DNA of 64,000 nucleotides from Gimesia sp. (GCA_002706765.1 PAJV01000066.1:86740-150739), one strand, 5' to 3'. Positions 19,037 through 28,012 are shown, counted from the stretch's first letter. A program made the numbers and translations. The notes: a model not told the origin generated them from the letters alone.

Positions 19037-19060
19037 TTCGAAACGACTGACCGAACGAGT

Positions 19061-20005
19061 TTAAAATTCTCCCACCACTTCACCGCCGTTGCGCGTCGTT
19101 AATGCATCATACACATTGACATCGAGATTTTCGGAGATGAAATGCACTGAGCCATCAACCAGCAGATGATGGGCGCCCCCTTCGTGTAAGCTGGAGGGCC
19201 CCCAGTTCTGGCCGATGGAATCTGGAAAGACGCCCCCCTGAAAGTAGGGCTGGTAATTGATGGAGACCGAGTTACCGGAATAGGTGGGCGGCGTCAGTGC
19301 CATCCAGCGTGCGGCAACGGCGGCACTCGTACCATCAATCCAGACCGAGGCGTTTTCTTCCCGTGTTTCCGCCAGCAGAATGGTGTTCGTCGTTCCGTCA
19401 GTGATATCGCGGAACCGCGATTTCGAGCCGGGGTACATCACACCTTCGGCGGGTATCGCTCCTGAAAGCCCTAATACATTTTTTGCGCCGATGGCTACAT
19501 AATTGCGAATCGCAAACCGGTCAAAGCCGACAGTCGTGACATACAGCGGATCCGTGCTGAAGCTGGCTCCGGCATAACTGGGACATTTGTAAAACGTCAG
19601 AACTTCCGAGGCCGTTGCCTGGTTGACGGGATCCAGGGCAGAAACATTGTAATTCAGCGAATTATACAGGTTTGCCGCTTCCAGATAAGGCAGGATCAGA
19701 CTGGCAAAACTATGCAGATGAATGTTGGGATCATTGGGTCCCGTACCCGGATAGTTCCAGACCCCTTTTCCAAACCCGCTGGTACTGCTGGGAGGAAAGA
19801 CGGTATGCGCACTTTCATAATTATGTAATGCGAGCCCCAGCTGCTTCAGATTGTTTTTACACTGACTCCGCCGCGCTGCTTCGCGCGCCTGTTGAACGGC
19901 GGGCAGCAACAGGGCAATCAGAATGGCGATGATGGCGATGACGACCAGCAGTTCAATCAGGGTAAAACCGCGTGTCACTCGTTTAAGAGCAGGTGGGCAT
20001 GACAT
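19061..20005 (-). CDS. DUF1559 protein with prepilin-type N-terminus
   Basis: The 314-residue protein has the prepilin motif [39 protein letters not shown] and the DUF1559 body: [61 protein letters not shown] and GGEVVGEF at the end. The N-terminal 60 residues are nearly the same as in the gene at 20862, although the bodies differ, as expected for a family whose assembly helix is conserved while the exposed domain varies. The gene stands alone on the minus strand. Confidence 0.94.
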   Translation of the reverse strand: MSCPPALKRVTRGFTLIELLVVIAIIAILIALLLPAVQQAREAARRSQCKNNLKQLGLALHNYESAHTVFPPSSTSGFGKGVWNYPGTGPNDPNIHLHSFASLILPYLEAANLYNSLNYNVSALDPVNQATASEVLTFYKCPSYAGASFSTDPLYVTTVGFDRFAIRNYVAIGAKNVLGLSGAIPAEGVMYPGSKSRFRDITDGTTNTILLAETREENASVWIDGTSAAVAARWMALTPPTYSGNSVSINYQPYFQGGVFPDSIGQNWGPSSLHEGGAHHLLVDGSVHFISENLDVNVYDALTTRNGGEVVGEF

Positions 20006-20187
20006 GGAAAGTGGCTCCAGAGGGTTTGACGTATTGAGGCAGGTTCAAAATTTGCGGCGGCACTTCAATGAAACGTTCTAACGATCATCAGAATGTTACA
20101 GGGGTCAGAATGCATTGTCAAGCAGCAAACCAATCGCAAAGAGGGGAGCCGCATTCCCCGACAGTCGCGGATTTCTGGCAGAATTGG

Positions 20188-20218
20188 TTGGCGTTTTCAT
20201 TGTGTCCTGTCTTATAAT
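20188..20218 (+). promoter_or_regulatory. Possible promoter for the Cys-rich protein gene
   Basis: A perfect TATAAT (20213-20218) is preceded by TTGGCG (20188-20193) at 19 bases. It lies 66 bases before the chosen ATG of the Cys-rich gene and is the best promoter-like match in the 278-base spacer upstream of that gene. Confidence 0.35.
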
Positions 20219-20283
20219 AAGGGGACTTTCCTGTTTCGGCGGAGCCGTTACGTCCGCTGAATGTTTTGTTAGAGCCATTATTA

Positions 20284-20781
20284 ATGTTCCCGCCCCTGTT
20301 CCCACCTCTGAAACAGCTTTGCAGCCGACAGTCGCTGACCTGTCTGGTGACAGTCTTCTGTTTCGTAACCACTTCGGTGGGATTTCCGCTGGAACCTGTG
20401 GGAATGCCTCATGCGGGCTGTCAGTGTGGTCAAGAACTTCAACGTACGGGCGGCTGCTGCTGTTCCCGTGCGCAGACTTCACGCCGCAGCGAAAGCCCGT
20501 CGCGTGCGTGTTGTGTAACAAAGCAGGCGACATCCTGCTGTGCCGGAAAGGCAAAGCCGGGAACCAGTGAGACTCCCGCGACGAACCTGGTTTCAGCCTG
20601 TAGTTGCGGTCACGGCACTGCAGACGGCATGCTGATCAACGATGATCCTCGCTTGCCTGCACACACACCCCTGATCCAAAGTTCGAATCCTCTCGAATTC
20701 TGTTGTCCCCCGTTTGCCAGTGTTTTTATCCAACACTGCTCCGCGCCTGAAACTCCCCCTCCTGAATTGTGCCGCCTCTGA
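20284..20781 (+). CDS. Secreted Cys-rich small protein
   Basis: About 165 residues from the ATG at 20284 (the frame is open to a TTG at 20266). A hydrophobic stretch (LTCLVTVFCFVTTSVG) looks like a signal peptide. The rest is rich in clustered cysteines: CQCGQ, GGCCCSR, CCVTKQATSCCAG, CSCGHG and FCCPP. Such clusters could bind Cu, Zn or another soft metal or form disulfides. No family is recognised. Overlapping frames on both strands make this call less certain. In its favour are the signal-like start, the regular Cys motifs, and its position 80 bases before a DUF1559 gene and a DUF4198 gene, both on the same strand. Confidence 0.6.
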   Translation: MFPPLFPPLKQLCSRQSLTCLVTVFCFVTTSVGFPLEPVGMPHAGCQCGQELQRTGGCCCSRAQTSRRSESPSRACCVTKQATSCCAGKAKPGTSETPATNLVSACSCGHGTADGMLINDDPRLPAHTPLIQSSNPLEFCCPPFASVFIQHCSAPETPPPELCRL

Positions 20782-20861
20782 TTCTTTTTAACCAGATGCA
20801 TTCTGCAGACTGATCCCGATTCAGCCTGCGCACAGTTCCATTTACATTCAGGAGTTTCTCG

Positions 20862-21860
20862 ATGAAACCAACATATGAGTGCTGCGCAAAACGTGAGCGC
20901 GGCTTCACCTTGATCGAACTGCTCGTGGTGATTGCCATCATCGCCATTCTGATCGCCCTGCTGCTGCCTGCCGTCCAACAGGCGCGCGAAGCAGCCCGGC
21001 GGAGCCAGTGTAAAAACAATCTCAAACAGCTGGGCCTGGCCCTGCATAACTATGAATCGACGCATCGCGTCTTTCCACCCGGCGGACTGGGATACCCGTA
21101 TGTCTGGTCGTCTCACGCACACCTGCTCCCCTTTGTGGACCAGGCGAATCTGCAGAACCAGTTCAATTACGATGTTCCGCCACTCAATGCTTTCAACTCC
21201 GGAAGTTTTGACGCTACGGAGGTCGGAAAAAACGACACGGCGGCCCGCGTCAGCCTGCCGCTGATGGTCTGCCCCAGTGATAAAGATGCCGTCCCCGGAT
21301 CGGACTACGCCGGCATCAGCTATCCCGCGTGTGCCGGTTCGGGCCTGAATGGTTCAGCAACAACCGATGATGGATCGATCAGCAATGCGGACGGCATCAT
21401 CTTTTCGCAGTCCCAGATCCGCTTCCGCGATGTGACCGATGGAACCAGTAATACAATCGCGTTTGGCGAACAATTGATCGGAGACGGGCAAAACAGTGCG
21501 CCCCCCACCGGCAACTATCGCTTCCGCGTCGTGGAACTCTCGGCGGGAACACAGACCACTCCTGCCGCCTGTACTGCCGCTGCCGCACCGGCCTGGTCCG
21601 GTCAACGGGGTGCCAAGTGGGTCAACGGGCATCTGGCGGACACGATGTATAACCACTGGTACGGGCCCAACTCTTCGAACCCCGACTGTCAGAACGGCTA
21701 TCACAACTATGCACTGGTCAGTGCCCGCAGTGCCCATGTGGGTGGTGTGCAGGTGGCGCTGGTGGATGGCAGCTGTCGTTTTGTCGGCGAGAACATCAAT
21801 ACCGATCTCTGGCGTGCACTCGCGACCCGGGCCGGCGGCGAAGTGATTGGTGAATTTTAA
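20862..21860 (+). CDS. DUF1559 protein with prepilin-type N-terminus
   Basis: The 332-residue protein has the prepilin motif [19 protein letters not shown], the [20 protein letters not shown] helix, and the DUF1559 body (KQLGLALHNYESTHRVFPPG, FRDVTDGTSNTIAFGEQLIG, SAHVGGVQVALVDGSCRFVG, GGEVIGEF). The leader contains two Cys (YECCAKRERG). A good ribosome site (AGGAG, 7-8 bases before ATG) supports the start. It lies between the Cys-rich protein and the DUF4198 protein and is separated from the latter by an intrinsic terminator. Confidence 0.95.
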   Translation: MKPTYECCAKRERGFTLIELLVVIAIIAILIALLLPAVQQAREAARRSQCKNNLKQLGLALHNYESTHRVFPPGGLGYPYVWSSHAHLLPFVDQANLQNQFNYDVPPLNAFNSGSFDATEVGKNDTAARVSLPLMVCPSDKDAVPGSDYAGISYPACAGSGLNGSATTDDGSISNADGIIFSQSQIRFRDVTDGTSNTIAFGEQLIGDGQNSAPPTGNYRFRVVELSAGTQTTPAACTAAAAPAWSGQRGAKWVNGHLADTMYNHWYGPNSSNPDCQNGYHNYALVSARSAHVGGVQVALVDGSCRFVGENINTDLWRALATRAGGEVIGEF

Positions 21861-21871
21861 ACGGTCTCAGT

Positions 21872-21911
21872 TCATCCGGGCTGACCATGGGTTGGCCCGG
21901 ATGACTTTTTT
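21872..21911 (+). terminator. Intrinsic terminator between DUF1559 and DUF4198 genes
   Basis: TCATCCGGGC (21872-21881) pairs perfectly with GCCCGGATGA (21895-21904), with a 13-base loop and a T6 tail at 21906-21911. It stands 11 bases after the DUF1559 stop and only 14 bases before the DUF4198 start. It would act as a partial terminator that lowers expression of the downstream gene, since there is no room for a separate promoter after it. Confidence 0.8.
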
Positions 21912-21925
21912 AAGAGGAATCCAAC

Positions 21926-22726
21926 ATGAAAACATTACTCTATTCGCTGCTGACCCTGTGTCTGTCTGCCTCATTCGCAGCCGCCCATGATACGTGGGTG
22001 GAAACGAATACGAATCTGATCCGGGCGCGGGACGCGGTATACATCAATCTGAAGCTGGGCAATCATGGAAATCACCATCGTGATTTTAAAATTGCCAGCA
22101 AGATCGACCTGGATGGCTGCAGTCTGAATGTCATCGACCCTGCCGGAAAAACGTACGATCTGATCAGCGAACTGACAGATACCGGCTACGCCCCCAAGGA
22201 AGGCTTCTGGCGCGGCAAGTTCGTGCCAGTCAAGCCGGGCCTCTACACGGTGGCGCATTCACTGGACCGGGTCGTCAATCATGGCAAACCGGTTCGCGCG
22301 ATTAAAAGCGCGAAGACCTTTTTCGTCGTCAGCGCCAAACTGGATCAGACGCCTTTAGAAAATCCCGGGTTTGACCGGGCACTGGGGCATCCACTGGAAC
22401 TGGTACCCGTACTGAATCCCGTGACGCCCATGGGACCGGGCAAGCCTCTGAAAGTCCGCGTGGATTTCAAAGGCAAACCCCTGGCCAACACGGTCGTCTC
22501 GTTTGTTCCCCAGGGCGAAACTCTCAAAGAGGGTTTCGATGAACAGTACGAAAGCAAAACCGACGCCGCGGGGCTCGCGTCGTTCACCCCCAAAACGGGC
22601 AATCAGTATCTGGTCGTCGTGCACCATCTGGCGGAAGACGAATCGTCGGCTGACTACCAGGAGACCGCCTACGCAGCCACGCTGACGGTCTTTGTACCCG
22701 AAGTCTGCCCCTGCTGTGGCGACTGA
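21926..22726 (+). CDS. DUF4198 exported protein, candidate metal binder
   Basis: The 266-residue protein has a signal peptide ending SFAAA|HDTW. DUF4198 (NikM-like) proteins typically start the mature chain with His, as here, and are linked to cobalt, nickel or copper handling. The family pattern continues with RARDAVYINLKLGNHGNHHRDF, a His-rich loop, and a beta-rich C-terminal part (GKPLKVRVDFKGKPLANTVV, TDAAGLASFTPKTGNQYLVVVHH). The chain ends CPCCGD, a further possible metal site. If cleavage occurs as predicted, the N-terminal His with a nearby His could form a copper-binding brace. An AGAGGAA site precedes the ATG. It is the last gene of the group and is followed by a terminator. Confidence 0.85.
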   Translation: MKTLLYSLLTLCLSASFAAAHDTWVETNTNLIRARDAVYINLKLGNHGNHHRDFKIASKIDLDGCSLNVIDPAGKTYDLISELTDTGYAPKEGFWRGKFVPVKPGLYTVAHSLDRVVNHGKPVRAIKSAKTFFVVSAKLDQTPLENPGFDRALGHPLELVPVLNPVTPMGPGKPLKVRVDFKGKPLANTVVSFVPQGETLKEGFDEQYESKTDAAGLASFTPKTGNQYLVVVHHLAEDESSADYQETAYAATLTVFVPEVCPCCGD

Positions 22727-22760
22727 TGATTGCTGCTTGCTCATGGAAGCAAATTGAGAT

Positions 22761-22799
22761 AACGCGGCAGGAAGCACAATTGCTTCTGCCGCGTTTTTT
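22761..22799 (+). terminator. Intrinsic terminator after DUF4198 gene
   Basis: AACGCGGCAGGAAGC (22761-22775) pairs with GCTTCTGCCGCGTT (22782-22795) with one bulged base, and a T-run follows immediately. It ends the plus-strand group 35 bases after the stop. Confidence 0.8.
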
Positions 22800-22893
22800 C
22801 TTTGAACGGAGCAATTCTTTAAACAATAAAGTCAACCAGACTCATCACTTACTCTATAGACGTCTGACTGGCTGCAGCCCCTGCAAATGCACA

Positions 22894-22922
22894 TTGACGT
22901 AGTTTGACAGCAAACTTAGGAT
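22894..22922 (+). promoter_or_regulatory. Possible promoter for the DUF4159 gene
   Basis: TTGACG (22894-22899) and TAGGAT (22917-22922) are spaced by exactly 17 bases, upstream of the DUF4159 gene and after the preceding terminator. Confidence 0.4.
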
Positions 22923-23015
22923 GCGGCTCATCGCGATAAACAGAACAGGCTGACAAGGAAATAAATGCTGGAACGGAACGCGTTCGCCACGGCAGCATAT
23001 TGAAACGGTGTGAGC

Positions 23016-25415
23016 ATGCATGATCGACAAGCTACAGTACGATTTATTCGCATCGTATTAATCTGCTGGACGGTGGCGGTGGGATTCTTCGCATTCACTC
23101 CGGTTCTGCAGGCAGAAAATATCACCCGCGAACATGTGCTGACTTCGATCGAAAAAGCAAAACACTTTCTCTTGCAACAACAGCAGCCCGACGGAACCTG
23201 GCAACTGGCCGGCCACCCCGAACAGACGGTGGTGCTGACCAGCTTCACCCTGCACACCCTGCTCCATGCGGGCATGATGGCGGACAATGCCGAAATTCAA
23301 AGAGGGTTGCAGTGGCTCCGAAAACAGGACCCCGTCAAAACACACGAAATTTCGTTGATGCTAGAAACGCTGGCAGCTGCCCGCGAAGCGGAACGCGACC
23401 TGCCGCTGATGAATCGATTGACGCAAAAGCTGGAAGCGGGAAAGTCCCGCGGGACGAATGATGGTGCCTGGAGTTTCGGTGGCGGAGAGACTTCCAATTA
23501 TGCTCACTTTGCAGCGTTAGGACTTTACGAAGCCGCCCAACAGGGAGTGCCCGTTCAAACAGAGACCTGGCAGCGGGCCCGCAATCACTGGCTGGGTCGA
23601 CAGAACCGGGACGGGGGCTGGGGATCACAGGGGAGTGGTTTCAGCCGGGGTGGCATCACGGCAGCGGGAATCGCTTACCTGGTGACGACTGAAAACCTGC
23701 TCCGCAGTCAGCAGATCGAAACGAACGCGGACGGTTCACCCCGGTGTTGCGGCGAGGCCTTCCAGGACGAAGCGGTCGCAACAGGCTGTCGCTGGCTGGG
23801 AGATCACTTCACGGTGACACACAACCCGAGTACCGATGCCAATTCAGATGGATCGATCGGTTACCTGTATTATCTGTACTGCCTGGAGCGGGTGGGCCGT
23901 TTGACGGGACGACGTTATTTCACCAGCCAGTCCGGCAAACAGTTTGACTGGTATCGCGCAGGCGCGCAGTATCTGATCGCACATCAGAATCCCATCACCG
24001 GAGCCTGGGTCGGCGCCCCTGCCCTGCTGGAAGATTGTCCGATACTCGCCACTGACTATGCTTTGCACTTCCTCTCCCGGGGATTGACGCCGGTACTGGC
24101 CGGGAAGCTCAAGTGGGATGGCGCGCCTGATGCAGCCCCTGATTCGATTGACTATACGCCGCAGGATGTCTGGAATCTGGCACGTTATACCAGCCGACTG
24201 CAAGACTGGCCGCAACAACTTACCTGGCAGTCCGTTGATATGAATCGGGCAGACGCCGAGGATCTCAATCAGTGTCCGCTGCTGATTCTGGATGTAGCGA
24301 ATGTAAACCGTTTCACTCCCAATCAGATTTCTCAGCTGAAAACCTATCTGCAGGATGGTGGGTGCCTGTTCGCACTGGGCGGTTGTCAAAGTGCTTCTCC
24401 TGATGCCGCCATGCAACAGTTGATTTCAAAACTGTATCCTGCAGGTGAAGTCGAACTCCGCAAGCTGGAGCGGACACATCCTGTCTACCGCAGCGAATTT
24501 CGCCTGCTCGATCTGAAAACCGGTGATCCGCTGGTGGAGCTGTGGGGAGCCGAGACCGGCTGCCGCACATCCATATTCTATTCACCCGACGATCTGGGCT
24601 GCCTGTGGGATAAATGGACGACACTGTCTCTACCCAACCGTCCGCGGGCACTGGAAACCAGTATAAACCGCACCCTGCATGTGGGTGTGAACGTCGCTGC
24701 GCTGGCGTCGGGTCGCGTGCTCATCAAGGAACTCGGCCCGGAAAATGTAACTGAGACCGCGTCGACTGCAGAACGGATTGAGCATCGGCTGTTGAACATC
24801 GCTCAAATCCGTGCTTCGGCAGAATGGGATGCCGCCCCGCATGCATTGCGAAAACTGCTGCGTGCCCTGAATCAGGTTTCCGGTAGCCAGTTCGCATCGA
24901 ATCCCAGCAGTGTCTCCCTTTCCGATCCCCGGCTGTTCAAACATCCGCTGTTGCATCTGCACGGTCGCTCTGGTTTTGTCCTCAGCCCGGAAGATCAACG
25001 AATATTAAAAACTCACCTGCTGCAGGGAGGCGTGCTGTTTGCCGATGCCTGCTGTGGTGCAGACGATTTTGATGCCAGCTTTCGCCGACTGGCAGAGCAG
25101 CTGTTCCCGACTCAAAAGCTGGAACGGATTCCCGCTGATCACGAACTGTTTTCCACGAAAACCGGTTACGATTTGCGACAGGTCCATTTCCGTAAACCGC
25201 TTGACCTGCAGACCGACTCGACTGAGGTACGCGTTCAAATCGTCGAACCTGTCGTTGAAGGCATCAAGGTCGATGAGCGTTATGTCATCCTCTACAGCCC
25301 CTGCGATCTGAGCTGCGCGATCGAACACGGCGACAAAATCACCTGTGCCGGCTACACCGAAACAGACGCGATTCGCCTGGGCCTGAATATCGTCTGGTAT
25401 TCGCTGCTGCATTGA
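23016..25415 (+). CDS. Exported protein with terpene-cyclase-like repeats and two DUF4159-type domains
   Basis: About 799 residues with an N-terminal hydrophobic signal (IVLICWTVAVGFFAF). The first half (about 25-400) resembles the alpha/alpha barrel of squalene-cyclase/prenyltransferase-type repeats: QQQQPDGTWQL, DGAWSFGGGETSN, QNRDGGWGSQG and HQNPITGAWVG all carry the QW-like Q..dG.W pattern. The second half holds two DUF4159-like units: LTWQSVDMNRADAEDLNQCP followed by LKTYLQDGGCLFALGG and a IFYSPDDLGCLWD strand, and again LKTHLLQGGVLFADACCG with VILYSPCDLSCAIE. No DxDD cyclase motif was seen, so it is probably not a cyclase. A GTG start at 23010 is possible; the ATG at 23016 is preferred. 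The role is unknown. Confidence 0.87.
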   Translation: MHDRQATVRFIRIVLICWTVAVGFFAFTPVLQAENITREHVLTSIEKAKHFLLQQQQPDGTWQLAGHPEQTVVLTSFTLHTLLHAGMMADNAEIQRGLQWLRKQDPVKTHEISLMLETLAAAREAERDLPLMNRLTQKLEAGKSRGTNDGAWSFGGGETSNYAHFAALGLYEAAQQGVPVQTETWQRARNHWLGRQNRDGGWGSQGSGFSRGGITAAGIAYLVTTENLLRSQQIETNADGSPRCCGEAFQDEAVATGCRWLGDHFTVTHNPSTDANSDGSIGYLYYLYCLERVGRLTGRRYFTSQSGKQFDWYRAGAQYLIAHQNPITGAWVGAPALLEDCPILATDYALHFLSRGLTPVLAGKLKWDGAPDAAPDSIDYTPQDVWNLARYTSRLQDWPQQLTWQSVDMNRADAEDLNQCPLLILDVANVNRFTPNQISQLKTYLQDGGCLFALGGCQSASPDAAMQQLISKLYPAGEVELRKLERTHPVYRSEFRLLDLKTGDPLVELWGAETGCRTSIFYSPDDLGCLWDKWTTLSLPNRPRALETSINRTLHVGVNVAALASGRVLIKELGPENVTETASTAERIEHRLLNIAQIRASAEWDAAPHALRKLLRALNQVSGSQFASNPSSVSLSDPRLFKHPLLHLHGRSGFVLSPEDQRILKTHLLQGGVLFADACCGADDFDASFRRLAEQLFPTQKLERIPADHELFSTKTGYDLRQVHFRKPLDLQTDSTEVRVQIVEPVVEGIKVDERYVILYSPCDLSCAIEHGDKITCAGYTETDAIRLGLNIVWYSLLH

Positions 25416-25484
25416 GACTGTTGCAGATACTCGCAGTGAGCGACAGCCGATGGAAGCAACTCGTCTTCATTGAAAAATCGAGCT

Positions 25485-25513
25485 TTGAACTTCAAGATCT
25501 GTAGTGATACAAT
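25485..25513 (+). promoter_or_regulatory. Sigma70-like promoter
   Basis: TTGAAC (25485-25490) and TACAAT (25508-25513) are separated by 17 bases. Transcription would begin about 30 bases before the ATG of the small membrane protein at 25549. Confidence 0.55.
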
Positions 25514-25548
25514 AAAAAAAACGGGTTTCACTTTGACGGAATGACTCC

Positions 25549-25941
25549 ATGCAAACCAATCTGACGCGCAACCGGTTGTCTGAGATCAAAGTGCCAGCTG
25601 TTTTCAGAACGGCCAGGGCATTCTTGTCACGCCCCGAGACACAGTTACGCCTGGTGATTTACGCGCAGTGTCTGTTTACCGTCCTGTTATTCTGCCTGGT
25701 GCATGTTGGCTTTCGAACTCTCATTCCTTTTCTGCAGGCCCATCAGGCCATGTATTACTGGGTGCAGTTTCTCTCCCTGGTGCCGGTGATTTCGGTCTGT
25801 TTTGGCGTGGCGTTTCTGCTGCTGTTTGGCACACGTCAATACCCGGTGGGAGAGTCGTGGCTCTGCTTTATCGTTTACGCCGCCAACTTTGCCGCCGCGA
25901 TGGCGTTCCTGCACGCACTGCGCTTCGCTGATCTGCTCTGA
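25549..25941 (+). CDS. Small membrane protein of unknown function
   Basis: The 130-residue protein has three predicted transmembrane helices (about 38-60, 68-90 and 102-122) after a basic, presumably cytoplasmic N-terminus of about 35 residues. No family is recognised. GGA occurs about 10 bases before the ATG, and a good promoter lies 36 bases upstream. It converges with the LiaF-like gene across 30 bases. Confidence 0.7.
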   Translation: MQTNLTRNRLSEIKVPAVFRTARAFLSRPETQLRLVIYAQCLFTVLLFCLVHVGFRTLIPFLQAHQAMYYWVQFLSLVPVISVCFGVAFLLLFGTRQYPVGESWLCFIVYAANFAAAMAFLHALRFADLL

Positions 25942-25971
25942 AAACAATCAGGGGCTGTGCGTTGCGGACTG

Positions 25972-26358
25972 TTATTTTTCTTCCAGAACCATCCAGTCGG
26001 GCAGCGGAATCGCTTTGCTGCGGGCGACCAGTAACAGGATGCCAATCACAATCACCAGGGTTGGCACTTCCACGTCCAGCGTAATACGGCCGGTCTGACG
26101 CAGGACAGACAGGCAGCTGGCGATGATGAAAAAGGGACCGATCAGCACCGTCGATTTATCAATGCCACTGACGGCAAACGACAGAACTCCCACCACGGCC
26201 AGACCCAGCGTCCAGATCCAGTTGATGCCGGGCACGATGCCCAGTGTCGTCAACAGCCAGCCTGTTCCAATACCGATGATCAGCAGAGGGAGGATCAGGG
26301 TTTTCCGGTCGGAAGTCGATTTAGTGGTTTTCGCAATCGTCGAAGTTGACTCGTGCAT
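25972..26358 (-). CDS. LiaI/LiaF-like (DUF5668) transmembrane protein
   Basis: The 128-residue protein has a polar N-terminus of about 20 residues and four short hydrophobic helices. They follow the pattern LILPLLIIGIGTGWLLTTLG and INWIWTLGLAVVGVLSFAVSG, then LIGPFFIIASCLSVLRQTG and VPTLVIVIGILLLVARS. This layout, with G..WLL..lg..p and W.w.lgl..vGv, resembles the LiaI-LiaF-like transmembrane region (DUF5668), often found with envelope-stress genes. No partner gene is adjacent. The gene shares a 289-base divergent spacer with the glycosyltransferase gene. Confidence 0.7.
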   Translation of the reverse strand: MHESTSTIAKTTKSTSDRKTLILPLLIIGIGTGWLLTTLGIVPGINWIWTLGLAVVGVLSFAVSGIDKSTVLIGPFFIIASCLSVLRQTGRITLDVEVPTLVIVIGILLLVARSKAIPLPDWMVLEEK

Positions 26359-26647
26359 GGCGCTGTCTTTCTATCTTCAGGAGTAAGGAAAACGGCTTTA
26401 CTTCTCTGAAAGGCGTCGCGCGGTAGAAAACATCACGGTCGATGTAGATCAATATTTCAGAATTCTGCAAACAGCGGTAAAATCGCTGAGTTCATTTTCT
26501 TGAGAGGACCAGAAATCCCGGATTCTGAGAAGTTGCAGTGTTAAACAGGGACTGTATTTTGAAGGGATTCTGCTACAATCCGCGGCGTGGAGCCCTCGAA
26601 AAGCTCCCTTTACATGGATCGTGTTATCGTTACGGAAGGGAGTCGTC

Positions 26648-27946
26648 GTGCTGAAATCGCTGTGGGCTGATAAAAATCGCTTCTGGCAGAGCGTGGTGAT
26701 CACGCTGGGAGTCGTCATTGCGATCATCCAGTTTGTCCAGATCGCGAAAAAAAATCCGGGTGATTTTCATCTGCACTGGCGCTCGGGGGAATTGATCGCG
26801 ACCGGCGAATTTCTCTACCTCAACAATCACAATTATCCCTATCCGCCCTTCTGGGGTTTCGTGCATGCGCCGCTGGCCAGCTTCTCGATGCAGACGGCTT
26901 ATCTGCTGATCTACCCGATTTTTTTCATCGCCCTGTTTCTGTTAATCTGGATCTTAAACCGCATGAGTGAAAGTCATTTCCCTCTGCTGCGGAACCAGTT
27001 GTTCTGGGTTGTGACGGCGGCGATTTTTCTGTCCAGTCGCTACCTGATCAGGGACATGCTGGAGTGTGGCGTGAACCTGGCCTTAGTGGCGTTCTCGTGG
27101 CTGGGGGTCTATCTCTGGACCAGGAAAAAGGAACTCTGGGGCAGCATTCCCCTCGGGTTCGCGATGGCCCTCAAATGCACGCCTTCGCTGTTCTGGGTGT
27201 ATTTCATTCTCAAGCGGGAATGGAAAATGGCAATCTATACGTTCCTGGCGGCTGCGTTTTTCACGCTCTCACCCATGTTCAAACTGGGTTACACAGAATA
27301 CCGCCGGACCTTTGAGCACTGGGCAAAAAATGTCGAGAAAGGCATGCTGGAACCCAACCCGATCCGCTGGATGGGAGGCGAGATCCCACTGGCCAACATG
27401 TCGTTCAAACCCTCGCTGGCCCGCTACCTGATGCACTATCCCAAAGAACATGAAGCCCGACTGGATTCGCCGTTGTATATTGATTTTCTGGATCTCTCGC
27501 CGCAAACGTCGCTGCGGATCATTAAAGCGGTCATGCTCTGCTTTCTGGTATTTATTGGCTGGAAATTTCGCAGGCATTATGACGACCGCAACGACGAACG
27601 CATTTTGTGGGAGTGCGCAATCATCTCCATCATGATACTGCTGTACTCCCCTGTCACCTGGGGGCAGCACTGCGTCGGAATTTTTCCGGGCATGTACCTG
27701 CTGCTGCGTTGTGCCACGAGTCGTCAGAATTTCACAAAGCCATTGAAAATCGGCATCGGCCTGTTTGTGTTTCTGATTCTGATTCTGAACCGTACTTTTA
27801 TCGGCAAGTTTTACAGCGAAGTGATGAGCACCTATCACATCGCCACGTATGCCTTTATCGGCATCATCTTCTTTCTATTGAGCCGCCATCAAAGTGTGAC
27901 ACGGAGGGAAGCTGAGAAAGAGAAACCGTCGACACCCGAAACTTAA
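26648..27946 (+). CDS. GT87-like polytopic glycosyltransferase
   Basis: About 432 residues with nine or more predicted transmembrane helices. The first extracytoplasmic loop carries the GT-C/GT87 (DUF2029) signature: GDFHLHWRSGELIATGEFLY with the catalytic-type Asp, followed by YPYPPFW. Other family features are GFAMALKCTPSLFW and the PVTWGQHCVGIFPG loop. GT87 enzymes transfer mannose-like sugars from polyprenyl phosphate donors at the outer face of the membrane; the acceptor here is unknown. The frame opens at a GTG (26621), but the GTG at 26648 was chosen because GGAAGGGAG stands just before it. No other glycan gene is adjacent. Confidence 0.83.
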   Translation: MLKSLWADKNRFWQSVVITLGVVIAIIQFVQIAKKNPGDFHLHWRSGELIATGEFLYLNNHNYPYPPFWGFVHAPLASFSMQTAYLLIYPIFFIALFLLIWILNRMSESHFPLLRNQLFWVVTAAIFLSSRYLIRDMLECGVNLALVAFSWLGVYLWTRKKELWGSIPLGFAMALKCTPSLFWVYFILKREWKMAIYTFLAAAFFTLSPMFKLGYTEYRRTFEHWAKNVEKGMLEPNPIRWMGGEIPLANMSFKPSLARYLMHYPKEHEARLDSPLYIDFLDLSPQTSLRIIKAVMLCFLVFIGWKFRRHYDDRNDERILWECAIISIMILLYSPVTWGQHCVGIFPGMYLLLRCATSRQNFTKPLKIGIGLFVFLILILNRTFIGKFYSEVMSTYHIATYAFIGIIFFLLSRHQSVTRREAEKEKPSTPET

Positions 27947-28012
27947 CCTGTTCCCGGAGTCACTGGAACATCTCCCAGGCACCTAGACCGACAATAAAGC
28001 GTATCCGGTGCC

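Noticed and set aside
20105-20570. Overlapping frames on both strands before the Cys-rich gene
   Set aside because: They have no signal peptide, family match or good ribosome site, and overlap the Cys-rich frame that fits its neighbours better.
20682-20694. GTTCGAATCC resembling a tRNA T-loop
   Set aside because: No cloverleaf with acceptor, D and anticodon arms could be built around it; it falls in the Cys-rich coding frame.
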